Positions 1 to 6,758 of a DNA stretch of 8,382 nucleotides are shown one piece after another. The translations under genes were made by a program, and so were the position numbers. The DNA is from Candidatus Solibacter sp. (GTDB lineage Bacteria; Acidobacteriota; Terriglobia; Bryobacterales; Bryobacteraceae): contig JADGNT010000190.1 of assembly GCA_017883345.1 (NCBI GenBank), positions 1 to 8,382 on the forward strand, in the 5' to 3' direction. Position 1 is the stretch's first letter; every line of letters begins with the position of its first letter. The notes beneath the pieces are model-generated. The model was not told the origin of the DNA. It saw only the letters and a list, made by a program, of their open reading frames with translations, and searched no databases.

Positions 1-204
1 GCCCGAAGGGCGAAAGAGAATAGCCCACGGCGCACAGCCGTGGGTAGAAAGCGGGCAAGCTGCGCAGCCCCGGAACGGGGCGGAAGAAGGTACGGCCGCA
101 TGCTTCTTCCGCCCCGTTCCGGGGCTGGGCACGGGACCGTCTTTCTCCCAGTGCTCACTCTCCCAGTGCTCACGCACTGGGCTACTTTCTGTCGCCCTTC
201 GGGC
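1..204. repeat. Nested palindromic intergenic element (three hairpins inside an outer inverted repeat)
   Basis: The outer ends form a perfect 13-bp inverted repeat (1-13 with 192-204, GCCCGAAGGGCGA and its complement), and similarity of the arms continues imperfectly for about 30 bp. Inside are three hairpins: 24-31 with 37-44 (8 bp, loop 5); 65-89 with 103-127 (25 bp perfect, loop 13); and 162-169 with 174-181 (8 bp, loop 4). A 15-bp unit is tandemly doubled at 144-158 and 159-173. No coding capacity is evident. It resembles the palindromic intergenic repeats I associate from memory with Acidobacteria and related phyla. It may continue left of the window. Confidence 0.85.
65..127. terminator. 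Strong 25-bp stem-loop, candidate transcription end for the minus-strand genes
   Basis: A perfect 25-bp GC-rich stem (65-89 with 103-127) with a 13-nt loop lies 107 nt past the stop codon of the glycoside hydrolase gene. It has no clear T-tract on either side, so it is not a classical intrinsic terminator. It could still stall polymerase or protect the 3' end of the transcript. The terminator role is inference; the stem is directly visible. Confidence 0.35.
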
Positions 205-215
205 TAAATAGTGTG

Positions 216-239
216 GTGCAGCCAGGCTGAAGTCCTACC
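216..239. repeat. Degenerate copy of the AGGCTGAAGCCT hairpin repeat
   Basis: The stretch around CAGGCTGAAGTCCTACC (223-239) matches CAGGCTGAAGCCTGTCCTACC at 7507-7527 if four bases (CCTG) were lost, which would destroy the hairpin. It overlaps the last codons and the stop (235-237) of the glycoside hydrolase gene, so the repeat appears to abut or supply the end of that coding region. Confidence 0.4.
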
Positions 240-2445
240 GCGCCCGCTGCCAGGCGTCGGCCAGCGCGATGTCCTGGGCGACCTTCGCGGTCAGCGCGTT
301 CAGGTCCACATAGCCGACACGGTTGAGCAATTGCGGCTTGTACTGCGCGGTGGCGACTGCCGCGTAGCGCTGCCAGTGGGCGAGCGCCGTCTTCAAGTGC
401 GCGATGGCTTCCTGCTTGCGCTCGGGCGCGCCCGTGGCGTCGTAGAGGGATAATTGTGCCGCGCCGAGGATCTTCTCCGCGTAGTAGTTGCCGAGGTGGG
501 CCATGGCCTCATAGTCGCCGAGCGTCAGGCGCAGCTCCCTGGTCTTGGCGGGGCGCAGTTCGGCGACCAGCTTTAGTGTGGCCGCGGCGTGACCTTCGAG
601 CGCGGCCGCGACCTGGAGCGGCGTGATGCCCTCCATCGGCTTGCCGTCGCGCACGCGGTCGCGCCAGGTGCGGATGTTGAGGATGCCGGCGCCGGGCATG
701 CTTTCGCCTTCGATGAAGTGCTTCACGGTGTAGAAGCCCTGGTGGCGTGGATGGCTCAGGCAGGCTTCGGGAAACCACTTGAGATCGATATCGCCCCAGA
801 AGAAGCGTGTCACCTGCGGAATGATGCGCGAGGCCTCTTCCGAGGCCAGCAGCAGTTTGGCGGCGGGGACGCCGGGGAAGCGCTCGGCCAGCGTGCGTTC
901 GAACAGCGCATCGGGGAGCGACGGTTCGTAGCTCAGGCGGCCCCACAGCATGAAGCTGAACCACTGCTTCTCGATCACCAGCGGGCGCGGCGTCTCCGTT
1001 TCGGCGCCGAGGAAGTCCCGGCCCCAGATGGTGCCGTCGGGGCCCATGTAGAATCCGGCGAGTTTGTCGGGTCCGGGGAGATTTTTGATATAGGCGCGCG
1101 CGTACTCGGGGTCGGCCCAGCGGAAGCTGTAAATGTCGTCATTGCGGACCGTCATCCACATGCGCAGATTGGCGGGCAGTTCCTCCAGCGATTGTTTGGC
1201 GAAGGGCGGCGCGGGGGAGGAGAGCATGTGCGCCACGGAGTACTTGAAGCTCAGGTCGAAGATCGACGGATAGGGCTTCCAGGCTTCGAGGATGGGCGGG
1301 AGCGCGGTCTGGTGATAGCGGTGGATGAGGCGGAAGTCGCGCCCGGGCTGGAGTTTCAGGGCGTCGCGGATGCCTTCGCCGTAGGTCTTCCAGAGCCAGG
1401 TTTCCTTGGCGAATTCATCCTTGCGCTCCTTCATCTCTTCGCCGGCGGTGATGCCCATGCCGGCAAGCAGCGGATAAGTCAGCACGGTCTCGCGGACGCT
1501 CTTGCGGAAGTAATCGATGGTGACCGGATTATCCTGGGCGGGCGTGATGCCGTACTTGCCTTCGGCGCCGAAGGTGAAGATGTTCCAGGTGAAAAGATAA
1601 ACCGCGATGCCGCGATCGTGGGCGTACTGCATGACGTCGCGCCAGAAGCGGATCTTCTCCGCGATCGAGAGGCGGCGAACGGTCTCGACGTTGCGCAGCA
1701 TCTCTGGCCGCGTCATGTCCTTGCCGGAGAAGGAGAACGTGTCGTCGAGTTTCAGGGTGGTGCGCTGCACGTCGTCGAGCGCGACGTCCGGATACTCGGG
1801 CACTTTGACCAGGGAAGGGAAGGGGTGCAGGTTCCACAGGGAGAGCACGTTGTAGCGATGGCGCGCCAGTTCGTCGAGGAAGGCGCGCCAGAAATCGAAG
1901 CTCCACATTTCGGGGATATTCTGCTGCGCGGCGTCGCTCGAATCGGAGTAGCTCGGGGTGCGCACATCGAGCGGGATATTGAACTTGATGCCGCGCTGGG
2001 CGATATGGGGAGCGTGATCGGAATCGCGCACGGCGTCCAGCGAATCGAGCCGGATGGCTTCGGCGAGGTCGAGAGCGCCGTACATGGCGCCGGCGGCATC
2101 GCGGGCGAGCACGACGTAGGTGCGGCGCGCGGGTTCCTGCTTGACGCGAATGGCGTAGGCTTGGGGCGCGGTGGATTTCGGCGCGGCCACGCCGAGTTGC
2201 GCGGCGATGCGGCCGGCATCGCCGCCCGAGGCGAGGACGAAGCGGGTGGGCGCGGTATCGCCGGCGAGAGCGCCGAGAGTGCCTTCGGCGAGGGTGATGC
2301 CGCGGCCGGCGAGCGCGCGGTGGATCTCACCGGCGGCGAACTGAATCTGCGGCACCGCGGCGTCACAGCGGAGCGAGGCAGAGCGGGGCTGGGCACAAAG
2401 GCCGGCGGCGCATAGCGCGATGGAAAGGAACAGTCTGCGATGCAT
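235..2445 (-). CDS. Secreted GH67-like (alpha-glucuronidase superfamily) glycoside hydrolase
   Basis: A 736-residue protein, probably exported and acting on a uronic-acid-containing plant glycan. The ATG at 2445 is chosen because it starts a clear signal peptide (MHRRLF, then a hydrophobic run, AGLCAQ at about 14-19). An open extension upstream to 2598 has no such logic and overlaps the previous gene. Residues about 25-150 look like the alpha/beta N-terminal domain common to GH67 and GH20 enzymes (IQFAAGEIHRAL; DAAGAMYGALDLAEA). Residues about 150-470 look like a TIM barrel (RGIKFNIPLD, YNVLSLWNLHPFP, GIAVYLFTWNIF). Residues about 490-736 are largely helical. This three-part plan and the length fit GH67. 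The GITAGEE segment (332-337) offers candidate catalytic acids, but I cannot place the canonical GH67 signatures, so substrate and subfamily are uncertain. The gene follows the pectinesterase gene by 14 nt, suggesting one transcript. No strong Shine-Dalgarno is seen. Confidence 0.7.
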   Translation of the reverse strand: MHRRLFLSIALCAAGLCAQPRSASLRCDAAVPQIQFAAGEIHRALAGRGITLAEGTLGALAGDTAPTRFVLASGGDAGRIAAQLGVAAPKSTAPQAYAIRVKQEPARRTYVVLARDAAGAMYGALDLAEAIRLDSLDAVRDSDHAPHIAQRGIKFNIPLDVRTPSYSDSSDAAQQNIPEMWSFDFWRAFLDELARHRYNVLSLWNLHPFPSLVKVPEYPDVALDDVQRTTLKLDDTFSFSGKDMTRPEMLRNVETVRRLSIAEKIRFWRDVMQYAHDRGIAVYLFTWNIFTFGAEGKYGITPAQDNPVTIDYFRKSVRETVLTYPLLAGMGITAGEEMKERKDEFAKETWLWKTYGEGIRDALKLQPGRDFRLIHRYHQTALPPILEAWKPYPSIFDLSFKYSVAHMLSSPAPPFAKQSLEELPANLRMWMTVRNDDIYSFRWADPEYARAYIKNLPGPDKLAGFYMGPDGTIWGRDFLGAETETPRPLVIEKQWFSFMLWGRLSYEPSLPDALFERTLAERFPGVPAAKLLLASEEASRIIPQVTRFFWGDIDLKWFPEACLSHPRHQGFYTVKHFIEGESMPGAGILNIRTWRDRVRDGKPMEGITPLQVAAALEGHAAATLKLVAELRPAKTRELRLTLGDYEAMAHLGNYYAEKILGAAQLSLYDATGAPERKQEAIAHLKTALAHWQRYAAVATAQYKPQLLNRVGYVDLNALTAKVAQDIALADAWQRAR

Positions 2446-2459
2446 GCGATTGAATATTA

Positions 2460-4190
2460 TCACCGCGGCAGCGCGGCGGCGAGGGCTCGGGGCACCTCGA
2501 TCACGCTGATGGGGCGGACCGTGGCGGGCAGCGGGACTTTGGTAAAACTCCAGAAATCGCGGGTGCGGACGAGACCTCCCGAATGGTAGATCCACCACTC
2601 ATCGCCGGATCGGACGGCTGCCGGGGACGCCGTGCCCTTGGCGGTGAAGGCGTCGGAGGACGGGCCCCACGGGCCGAGCGGGCTATCGGCGAAAGCAACG
2701 CGCAGGTTCTGCATCGGCCAGGTGTTGTCGTTATGCAGCAGCGCATAGCGGGTTCCGATCTGGAGAATCTGCGCGTCGCGGACGGCGTAGTTGTTGTCGA
2801 AGAGCAACTGGGGCTCGGAGAAAGTTTCGAAATCGCGCGTGGTGGCGTACCAGATGCGCGGGTTGTTCTCGACATCTTCCTGGAAGGCCTGGATGAAGTT
2901 GCGCGCGATGGTGCAACTCCAGGTGACGATGAACTGGCTGCCATCGTGGAAGACGTTGGGTGAGCTCAGATCGAGGGCGTTCTTGCCGGCCATGATATCG
3001 GTGACCTTCGGCGCGGACCAGTGGACCGGGTCTTGCGAGGTGGCATGCGCGAGGCGTTTGCCGGCGGCCCGCACGGCGTGAAAGATGCCATCGGGAGCGC
3101 GGAAAATGCGCACGGAATCGGCGGGCAGGGCAAGGCCGCGCGCCACGGTCCACTGCGCGCCGGTGGTCCAGGCGAGGCGGCCGTCCGGCAGAGCGGCGAG
3201 CCAGGCGGACTCGGGCGGAATGACGGGCTTGGCGGCAGCGGCTTTCGCGATGTGCACGGCGTTGCGCACTGCGCCGGTCTTCGGGTTCCAGCCGTCCAAT
3301 CCGGCGAGGACTTTTTCCATGGTGAATTCGGCGGCTTCGGCGTCGCTCAACTTCCGCGCCCAGGGGACGCGTGCGGAGGCGTCGGCGCCGGGGCCGGTGG
3401 AGCGATACTCGGCGTAGCGGACGGTCTTCTCGCGCGCCGGGTCGTTCCAGTTGTTCCAGCCCACGGGTTGGATGGCGTCGGACATGTCGGTGTTCAGGAA
3501 GACCGTCGCGGACCACGGGCGCCAGGGGCGTCCGAGGAAGGTCTTCACATTGGGCGCACCGGTGATTTTCGAGTGGTCGAAGACGTAGCCGTAGCGTTGG
3601 TCCTTGGTGGTGTTGGCGGCGGTGATGTAGCTGTTGCCCGTGACGTGAATGGTGCAGCGATCAAAGTAGGCAGCCGAGCCGCCAAAGATGAAATCGGTGA
3701 CGCCCTCGATGTAGCAGCGGTCGAAATATTGGCGGCCGGCCTGGGGGAGCAGTGTGTCCTGATAGCCGAGGAAGCGGCAGTTCCGGAAGACGCCGCGGTC
3801 GCCCATGATGGTGAGGGCGACGGCCTGTCCCCGATTGCCGGCGGAGTTTTCAAAGGTCAGGTTCTCGGCGGTGAAGTCGTTGGCCTGGATGAAGACGGTC
3901 TGCGTGGCGAAGGTGTTGATGGGGCCTTTCGGCCCGGGCAGGCCGGTGTGGGAATTGTTGGTGATGACGGTGGTGCCCGGGTCGTCGCCGCGGAAGGTGA
4001 GGAAGGGTTTGGCGTAGGGGACGACGACGCGCTCCTTGTAGACTCCGGCTGCGATGTGAATCACGGAGTGGGGCGCGGCGGCATCGACGGCGGCCTGCAC
4101 GGTGGCGAAGCGGCCATTGGGGCCGACGGTGAGTAGCGGGCCGGCGGCGGCGAGGGAAGAGGAGAACAATAAGAAAGTAAGAACTTTCAT
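2460..4190 (-). CDS. Secreted pectinesterase (CE8) fused to a GH43-like beta-propeller domain
   Basis: A 576-residue exported protein. The N-terminal enzyme should remove methyl esters from homogalacturonan. The ATG at 4190 begins a signal peptide (MKVLTFLLFSSSLAAAG). Residues about 20-300 are a right-handed beta-helix pectinesterase with all the usual landmarks: AGVYKE (48-53), GQAVAL (121-126, oxyanion Gln), GYQDTL (142-147, Asp145), DFIFG (166-170, nucleophile Asp166) and LGRPW (219-223, Arg221). After a linker, residues about 325-576 resemble a five-bladed GH43/GH32-type propeller (SSPNVFHDGSQF, RIWYATTRDFETFSEP, VRDAQILQIGTRYALLHND, WWIYH). The usual EAP/EGP acid position seems to read ASP (521-523), so this domain may be non-catalytic. 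The frame stays open upstream to an ATG at 4262 that overlaps the hypE stop, but those 24 codons are repeat-derived. The glycoside hydrolase gene follows 14 nt downstream. CE8 is confident; the propeller assignment is moderate. Confidence 0.93.
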   Translation of the reverse strand: MKVLTFLLFSSSLAAAGPLLTVGPNGRFATVQAAVDAAAPHSVIHIAAGVYKERVVVPYAKPFLTFRGDDPGTTVITNNSHTGLPGPKGPINTFATQTVFIQANDFTAENLTFENSAGNRGQAVALTIMGDRGVFRNCRFLGYQDTLLPQAGRQYFDRCYIEGVTDFIFGGSAAYFDRCTIHVTGNSYITAANTTKDQRYGYVFDHSKITGAPNVKTFLGRPWRPWSATVFLNTDMSDAIQPVGWNNWNDPAREKTVRYAEYRSTGPGADASARVPWARKLSDAEAAEFTMEKVLAGLDGWNPKTGAVRNAVHIAKAAAAKPVIPPESAWLAALPDGRLAWTTGAQWTVARGLALPADSVRIFRAPDGIFHAVRAAGKRLAHATSQDPVHWSAPKVTDIMAGKNALDLSSPNVFHDGSQFIVTWSCTIARNFIQAFQEDVENNPRIWYATTRDFETFSEPQLLFDNNYAVRDAQILQIGTRYALLHNDNTWPMQNLRVAFADSPLGPWGPSSDAFTAKGTASPAAVRSGDEWWIYHSGGLVRTRDFWSFTKVPLPATVRPISVIEVPRALAAALPR

Positions 4191-4213
4191 ATGGCAAGTA
4201 CTGCAGGCGGGCA

Positions 4214-4256
4214 CTTCCGAGCTGCGCTCGGATGCACAAGGCGGAGCCTTATGCCA
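4214..4256. repeat. Two-hairpin intergenic repeat between hypE and the pectinesterase gene
   Basis: The first hairpin is TCCGAGCTGCGCTCGGA (4216-4232; 6-bp stem, 5-nt loop). The second spans 4234-4254, with stem AAGGC/GCCTT and loop GGA, extended by three further pairs after one mismatch. The first hairpin is identical over 17 nt to 7485-7501, and both copies are followed by a second hairpin with different stem bases. The element fills most of the 71-nt gap upstream of the pectinesterase signal-peptide start. It leaves an open minus-strand frame of 24 codons that joins the hypE stop to the pectinesterase reading frame. Confidence 0.75.
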
Positions 4257-4261
4257 CAACA

Positions 4262-5296
4262 TCAGCAGATCCTCGGGAGTTGGTCGCCGGGGAGCATGTC
4301 GACGATTCTGGTGGTGCCGAAGGCGGTCTTCATGGTGACCATGGCGGGATGTTTGTCCGTCACCGTGCCGATGATGGCGGACTCGCGGCCTAGCGGGTGA
4401 TTGCGCATGGCGGCGAGCACGGCGCCAGCGGCCTCGGGGGGCACGATGGCGACGAGTTTGCCTTCGTTGGCGACATAGAGCGGGTCGAAGCCGAGGAGTT
4501 CGCAGGCGCCGCGGACCACTTCGCGGACGGGGATGGCGGGCTCGTTGAGTTCGACGCCGACCCTAGCCAGGGCGGCGATTTCGTTGATGGCGCTAGACAG
4601 GCCGCCGCGCGTGGGATCGCGCATGCAGCGGATGGCGGGCGAGGCGGCGAGCATGTCGCGCACCAAGGTATGCAAGGCGGCGGAATCGCTTTCGATGGGC
4701 GCGTCGAAGCCGATGTCCTGGCGTTCGGAGAGGATGGCAATTCCGTGATCGCCTACGAAGCCGGAGAGCAGGACCACGTCGCCGGGGCGGGCGTTGGCGG
4801 CGGAGAGGTGTATGCCGGGGCGGACGCGTCCGATGCCGGTGGTATTGATGAAGAGGCCGTCGCCACTGCCCTTTTCGACGACCTTGGTATCGCCGGTGAC
4901 GATCTCGATGCCGGCGGCTTCGGCGGCCTGGCCCATGGATTGGGCGATGCGCGCGAGGACATCGATGGAGAGGCCCTCTTCGAGGATGAACGCGGCTGCG
5001 AGGTAGAGCGGTTCGGCGCCACCCATGGCGAGATCGTTGACGGTGCCGTGGACGGCGAGAGAGCCGATATCGCCGCCGCGGAAGAAGAGCGGCTTGACGA
5101 CGAAGCTATCGGTGGTGAAGGCGAGGCGCTCGGCGCCGATTTGGAGGACGGCTTGATCGTCGAGGCGGCCGAGGACGGGGCTGCGGAAGACGGGGAGGAA
5201 GACGTCGCGCAGGAGATCGGCGCTCAGTTTGCCGCCGGATCCGTGGCCCAGCAGGATGCGGTCCTTGGCGGGGAGCGGTGTGGGGCAGGTAATCAT
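4262..5296 (-). CDS. hypE: Carbamoyl dehydratase HypE, [NiFe]-hydrogenase maturation
   Basis: A 344-residue cytoplasmic enzyme. HypE carries a carbamoyl group on its C-terminal cysteine and dehydrates it with ATP to a thiocyanate, which supplies the cyanide ligands of the hydrogenase iron via HypC/HypD. Visible landmarks are GHGSGGK (17-23), TTDSFVV (61-67), DLAMGGAEP (88-96), GDTKVV (135-140), RDPTRGGL (226-233), YVANEGK (274-280) and the diagnostic C-terminus PRIC with Cys344. Length is normal for the family. The ATG at 5296 is preferred over an in-frame ATG at 5329 because [10 protein letters not shown] matches the duplicated hypD/hypE junction copy, where the same ATG overlaps the hypD stop. 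No Shine-Dalgarno precedes it; the TGA of a 126-codon frame overlaps it as ATGA, suggesting translational coupling. hypD normally abuts hypE, but here they are 373 nt apart. Confidence 0.97.
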   Translation of the reverse strand: MITCPTPLPAKDRILLGHGSGGKLSADLLRDVFLPVFRSPVLGRLDDQAVLQIGAERLAFTTDSFVVKPLFFRGGDIGSLAVHGTVNDLAMGGAEPLYLAAAFILEEGLSIDVLARIAQSMGQAAEAAGIEIVTGDTKVVEKGSGDGLFINTTGIGRVRPGIHLSAANARPGDVVLLSGFVGDHGIAILSERQDIGFDAPIESDSAALHTLVRDMLAASPAIRCMRDPTRGGLSSAINEIAALARVGVELNEPAIPVREVVRGACELLGFDPLYVANEGKLVAIVPPEAAGAVLAAMRNHPLGRESAIIGTVTDKHPAMVTMKTAFGTTRIVDMLPGDQLPRIC

Positions 5297-5297
5297 A
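5267..5297. repeat. Direct repeat, left copy of the duplicated hypD/hypE junction
   Basis: These 31 nt are identical to 5644-5674. They encode the first ten codons of hypE on the minus strand. Weaker similarity (13 of 19 positions) continues to about 5316 and reads on the minus strand as YLVDPTL then TGA, a decayed version of the hypD ending YLFRRTV. The duplicated unit was therefore about 50 bp and covered both gene ends. Confidence 0.9.
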
Positions 5298-5673
5298 GGG
5301 TTGGATCGACGAGGTACCGGAAAGGCCATTCACCGCAGAGACGCTGAGACGCAGAGGAAAGCGCAGAGTTCATGCCACGACGCGTCGTGGTGGAATGGGA
5401 TGGGAAACCTCGGAAGAATGCCCCCACGAATGGGGGCATGGCAGCCTGGAAGGCTACGCTACGGAGTTGCGGATGGGTTTCCGCAGAGAACACATTTTGA
5501 CGCGGAGACGCGGAGACGCGGAGGAAGAGGCGGAGAAAAGCAAAAACAAGCCTGAGGGAAGGAGCAGGATTTGCGCCTTGCCCGGGGAGGCGCGCGGAGG
5601 GAGCGGAGATCGCGGAGCTATCGGTGGCGACAGCGAGGGGCGCGGCGGGGAGCGGTGTGGGGCAGGTAATCAT
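5293..5673 (-). CDS. 126-codon relay frame between hypD and hypE (possibly translated, not a conserved protein)
   Basis: This minus-strand frame begins with a spare copy of the hypE start ([10 protein letters not shown]) whose ATG overlaps the hypD TGA as ATGA. It ends with a decayed copy of the hypD tail (YLVDPTL), and its TGA overlaps the real hypE ATG, again as ATGA. The middle is encoded by dispersed DNA repeats and has no recognisable domain; its composition is rich in Ala, Ser, Pro, Arg and Phe. It is best read as insert DNA that happens to be open, or that is kept open, so that ribosomes can pass from hypD to hypE. I would not assign it a function. The open frame and overlaps are seen directly; translation and selection are inference. 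Confidence 0.3.
   Translation of the reverse strand: MITCPTPLPAAPLAVATDSSAISAPSARLPGQGANPAPSLRLVFAFLRLFLRVSASPRQNVFSAETHPQLRSVAFQAAMPPFVGAFFRGFPSHSTTTRRGMNSALSSASQRLCGEWPFRYLVDPTL
5331..5390. repeat. Dispersed GACGCNGA repeat and a 16-bp palindrome
   Basis: 5331-5368 holds the CACCGCAGAGACGCTGAGACGC type of repeat, with two diverged copies of the 8-mer GACGCNGA at 5340-5355. I recall this sequence type as a common dispersed intergenic repeat in several soil bacteria. It is followed by a perfect 16-bp palindrome CCACGACGCGTCGTGG at 5375-5390. Both lie in the insert between hypD and hypE. Confidence 0.6.
5418..5455. repeat. Double hairpin in the hypD-hypE insert
   Basis: ATGCCCCCA (5418-5426) pairs with TGGGGGCAT (5431-5439) across a CGAA loop. 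AGCCT (5443-5447) then pairs with AGGCT (5451-5455) across GGA. The two-hairpin layout resembles that at 4216-4254 and 7485-7522, though the stem sequences differ. Confidence 0.65.
5480..5540. repeat. Second dispersed repeat copy with three tandem GACGCGGA units
   Basis: A CCGCAGAGAA lead (5481-5490) resembles the lead at 5334, and three exact tandem 8-mers GACGCGGA follow at 5499-5522, then a purine-rich GGAAGAGGCGGAG stretch. It matches the type at 5331-5368 in the same orientation, so the insert is bracketed by two diverged direct copies of one repeat family. Confidence 0.65.
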
Positions 5674-5674
5674 A
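5644..5674. repeat. Direct repeat, right copy of the duplicated hypD/hypE junction
   Basis: Identical over 31 nt to 5267-5297, with weaker similarity continuing to about 5693. This copy keeps the intact hypD tail and an orphan hypE start ([10 protein letters not shown]), with the ATG overlapping the hypD TGA as ATGA. That overlap probably shows the ancestral hypD-hypE junction. Confidence 0.9.
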
Positions 5675-6758
5675 CGGTTCGGCGGAAGAGGTAATAAGCG
5701 GCGCAGGCGCCTTCGCTAGAGACCATGGGCGCGCCGAGCGGCGTTTGCGGGGTGCAGCGGGTGCCGAAGGCGGAGCAATCGACGGGCTTGGCGAGTCCTT
5801 GCAGAACCTGAGCCGCGATGCATTCGGCGGGCTCATCGACGCGCGTGGTTTGGACGTTGAAGCGGCGTTCGGCATCGAAGGCGGCGTATTCCGGGCGCAG
5901 GCGGTAGCCGGAGGCGGGGATGAGGCCGATGCCGCGCCATTTGCGGTCGCCGATTTCGAAGACTTCGAACATGCGTTGGCGCGCGGCGGTGTTGCCCTCG
6001 CGGGTGACCGAGCGCACGTATTGATTTTCGACTTCGGCGCGGCCCTGTTCGAGCTGGCGGACGAGCATCAGGATGGCTTCCAGGAGGTCGAGGGGCTCGA
6101 AGCCGCCGACCACGAAGGGGACGCGGAAATCGCGGGCGAGATCCTCGTATTCGGTGTAGCCCATGATGGTGCAGACGTGTCCGGGGGCGATGAAGCCCTG
6201 CACGCGGTTGTGGGGGAAGCCGAGCAGGAGGCGGATGGCGGGGGGCACGAGAACGTGCGACACCAGCATGGAAAAATTGGTGAGGCCTTCGCGCGCGGCC
6301 TGCCAGACGGCCATCGCGTTGGCGGGCGCGGTGGTTTCGAAGCCGACGGCGAAGAATACCACCTGGCGATCGGGGTTCTGGCGGGCGATGGCGACGGCGT
6401 CCATGGGAGAGTACGCGATGCGTACATCGCCGCCTTCGGCTTTGACGCGGAAGAGATCGCTGGCGGATCCGGGGACGCGGAGCATGTCGCCGTAGGAGAC
6501 GAGGGTCACGCCGGGCATGGCGGCGATGGCGACGGCTTGATCGATGATTTCGAGGGGGGTGACGCAGACCGGGCAGCCGGGTCCGTGGACCAGTTCGAGT
6601 TGCCGAGGGAGAAGCTCATCGATGCCGTAGCGCATGAGCGTGTGGGTCTGGCCGCCGCAGATTTCCATGAGGACCCAGGGGCGGGTGACGGTGGCGGCGA
6701 TTTCGGCAACCAGGGCGCGGGCGAGCTTGGGGTCGCGATACTCGTCGATGAACTTCAT
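5670..6758 (-). CDS. hypD: Hydrogenase maturation protein HypD
   Basis: A 362-residue cytoplasmic iron-sulfur protein. HypD with HypC forms the scaffold on which the Fe(CN)2CO group of [NiFe]-hydrogenases is assembled, receiving cyanide from HypE. Landmarks are ICGGQTHT with Cys34, the GPGCPVC motif with Cys62 and Cys65, [13 protein letters not shown] (188-200), and a C-terminal cysteine cluster for the [4Fe-4S] centre (Cys313, Cys328, Cys335, Cys352) within the hallmark [20 protein letters not shown] region. Length is typical. The start codon overlaps the stop of the upstream 238-aa gene as ATGA, and no Shine-Dalgarno is evident. The stop overlaps the orphan hypE start, also as ATGA. hypC, the usual upstream neighbour and partner, is missing from this position. 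Identification is secure. Confidence 0.97.
   Translation of the reverse strand: MKFIDEYRDPKLARALVAEIAATVTRPWVLMEICGGQTHTLMRYGIDELLPRQLELVHGPGCPVCVTPLEIIDQAVAIAAMPGVTLVSYGDMLRVPGSASDLFRVKAEGGDVRIAYSPMDAVAIARQNPDRQVVFFAVGFETTAPANAMAVWQAAREGLTNFSMLVSHVLVPPAIRLLLGFPHNRVQGFIAPGHVCTIMGYTEYEDLARDFRVPFVVGGFEPLDLLEAILMLVRQLEQGRAEVENQYVRSVTREGNTAARQRMFEVFEIGDRKWRGIGLIPASGYRLRPEYAAFDAERRFNVQTTRVDEPAECIAAQVLQGLAKPVDCSAFGTRCTPQTPLGAPMVSSEGACAAYYLFRRTV

Noticed and set aside
589..2415. A 608-codon plus-strand open frame opposite the glycoside hydrolase gene
   Set aside because: It is antisense to a gene with a signal peptide and conserved-looking domains. Its composition (Gly, Ala, Glu, Asp and Val rich, no domain) is typical of the complementary strand of GC-rich genes.
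2446..2598. N-terminal extension of the glycoside hydrolase to an ATG at 2598
   Set aside because: The extra 51 residues precede a clear signal peptide and overlap the pectinesterase coding region in another frame.
3021..4136. A 371-codon plus-strand open frame opposite the pectinesterase
   Set aside because: Shadow of a confidently identified CE8 gene; glycine- and valine-rich without any recognisable motif.
4191..4262. N-terminal extension of the pectinesterase to an ATG at 4262
   Set aside because: The 24 extra codons come from the hairpin repeat and would bury the signal peptide. The overlap with the hypE stop is kept as a finding, not as the protein start.
5331..5540. CRISPR-like array in the hypD-hypE insert
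   Set aside because: The repeated units are 8-bp tandem or scattered hairpins without regular spacers of uniform length, and no cas gene is nearby.
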